A DNA stretch of 5,187 nt from JADDRA01 sp038233555 (GTDB lineage Bacteria > Actinomycetota > Acidimicrobiia > Acidimicrobiales > CADCSY01): contig JBBSLT010000173.1 of NCBI GenBank assembly GCA_038233555.1, positions 1-5,187 on the forward strand, written 5' to 3'. The notes under the pieces were generated by a model. The model did no database searches. It saw only the letters and a program-made list of their open reading frames with translations, and was not told the DNA's origin. This document shows positions 5,160 to 5,187 of the stretch, piece by piece. Each line of letters opens with the position of its first letter. Position 1 is the stretch's first letter. The position numbers were made by a program, and so were the translations under genes.

Positions 5160-5187
5160 GGAAGGTGCACGCCTTTTGTTCGCGGGC
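5033..5187 (+). CDS. Unrecognised open frame running off the right edge; probable continuation of the 4974 gene
   Basis: From a GTG at 5033 this frame reads VDRFHDHEAMGDFGMPSRLS, then LEDMLAPHASQTGFAHQHLG and PLRKVHAFCSR, and is still open at the window end. About four fifths of its codons end in G or C, and the amino acid mix is that of a soluble protein, unlike the frame used by the ATG at 4974 over the same bases. No good Shine-Dalgarno stands before the GTG. I therefore prefer it as the rest of the gene starting at 4974 after a one-base frame difference, rather than as an independent gene. I cannot assign a family from these ~51 residues. Confidence 0.35.
   Translation, partial: MDRFHDHEAMGDFGMPSRLSLEDMLAPHASQTGFAHQHLGPLRKVHAFCSR

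Noticed and set aside
1..5187. Search for tRNA or rRNA genes, CRISPR arrays, insertion-sequence ends, long direct repeats and attachment sites
   Set aside because: None seen by eye on either strand; the only inverted repeats are the short ones listed.

Overview
This 5.2 kb, GC-rich window (strong G/C at third codon positions) most likely comes from an actinomycete-type bacterium. A mycothiol ligase (MshC), an F420:NADPH oxidoreductase (NpdG), an InhA-like enoyl-ACP reductase and a DUF222-type HNH endonuclease occur together, and mycothiol is essentially restricted to Actinomycetota. A deep branch such as Acidimicrobiia fits: the enoyl reductase lacks the long substrate loop of mycobacterial InhA, and DUF222/HNH genes are common there. 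This placement is inference.

Layout from left to right. (1) Bases 1-575, plus strand: the C-terminal part of an HNH endonuclease whose start lies outside the window, followed at once by a GC-rich hairpin. (2) Bases 576-852: a gap between convergent genes. It holds that hairpin, a second perfect 9-bp hairpin just past the mshC stop, and a doubtful small ORF. (3) Bases 853-2663, minus strand: npdG then mshC, 11 bp apart and probably one operon. (4) Bases 2664-2721: a 58-bp divergent promoter region. (5) Bases 2722-3522, plus strand: the enoyl-ACP reductase gene (fabI/inhA type). (6) Bases 3523-3636: a second convergent gap with a 16-bp perfect palindrome. (7) Bases 3637-4836, minus strand: a CPA1/NhaP-type cation/proton antiporter. 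(8) Bases 4837-5187: the upstream region of the antiporter, and a divergent plus-strand reading frame with a good ribosome binding site. Its coding signal seems to switch frame near base 5030 before it runs off the window.

Functionally these are mostly housekeeping genes. npdG and mshC serve two actinobacterial redox cofactors (F420 and mycothiol), both of which connect to the NADPH pool. The enoyl reductase completes the fatty acid elongation cycle and is transcribed divergently from them. The antiporter handles ion and pH homeostasis and appears independent. I see no tRNA, rRNA, CRISPR array, insertion sequence or clear new defence or biosynthetic system. The points most worth a second look are the InhA-like enzyme with a FabI-length loop, the frame switch at the right edge, and the cofactor gene pair.
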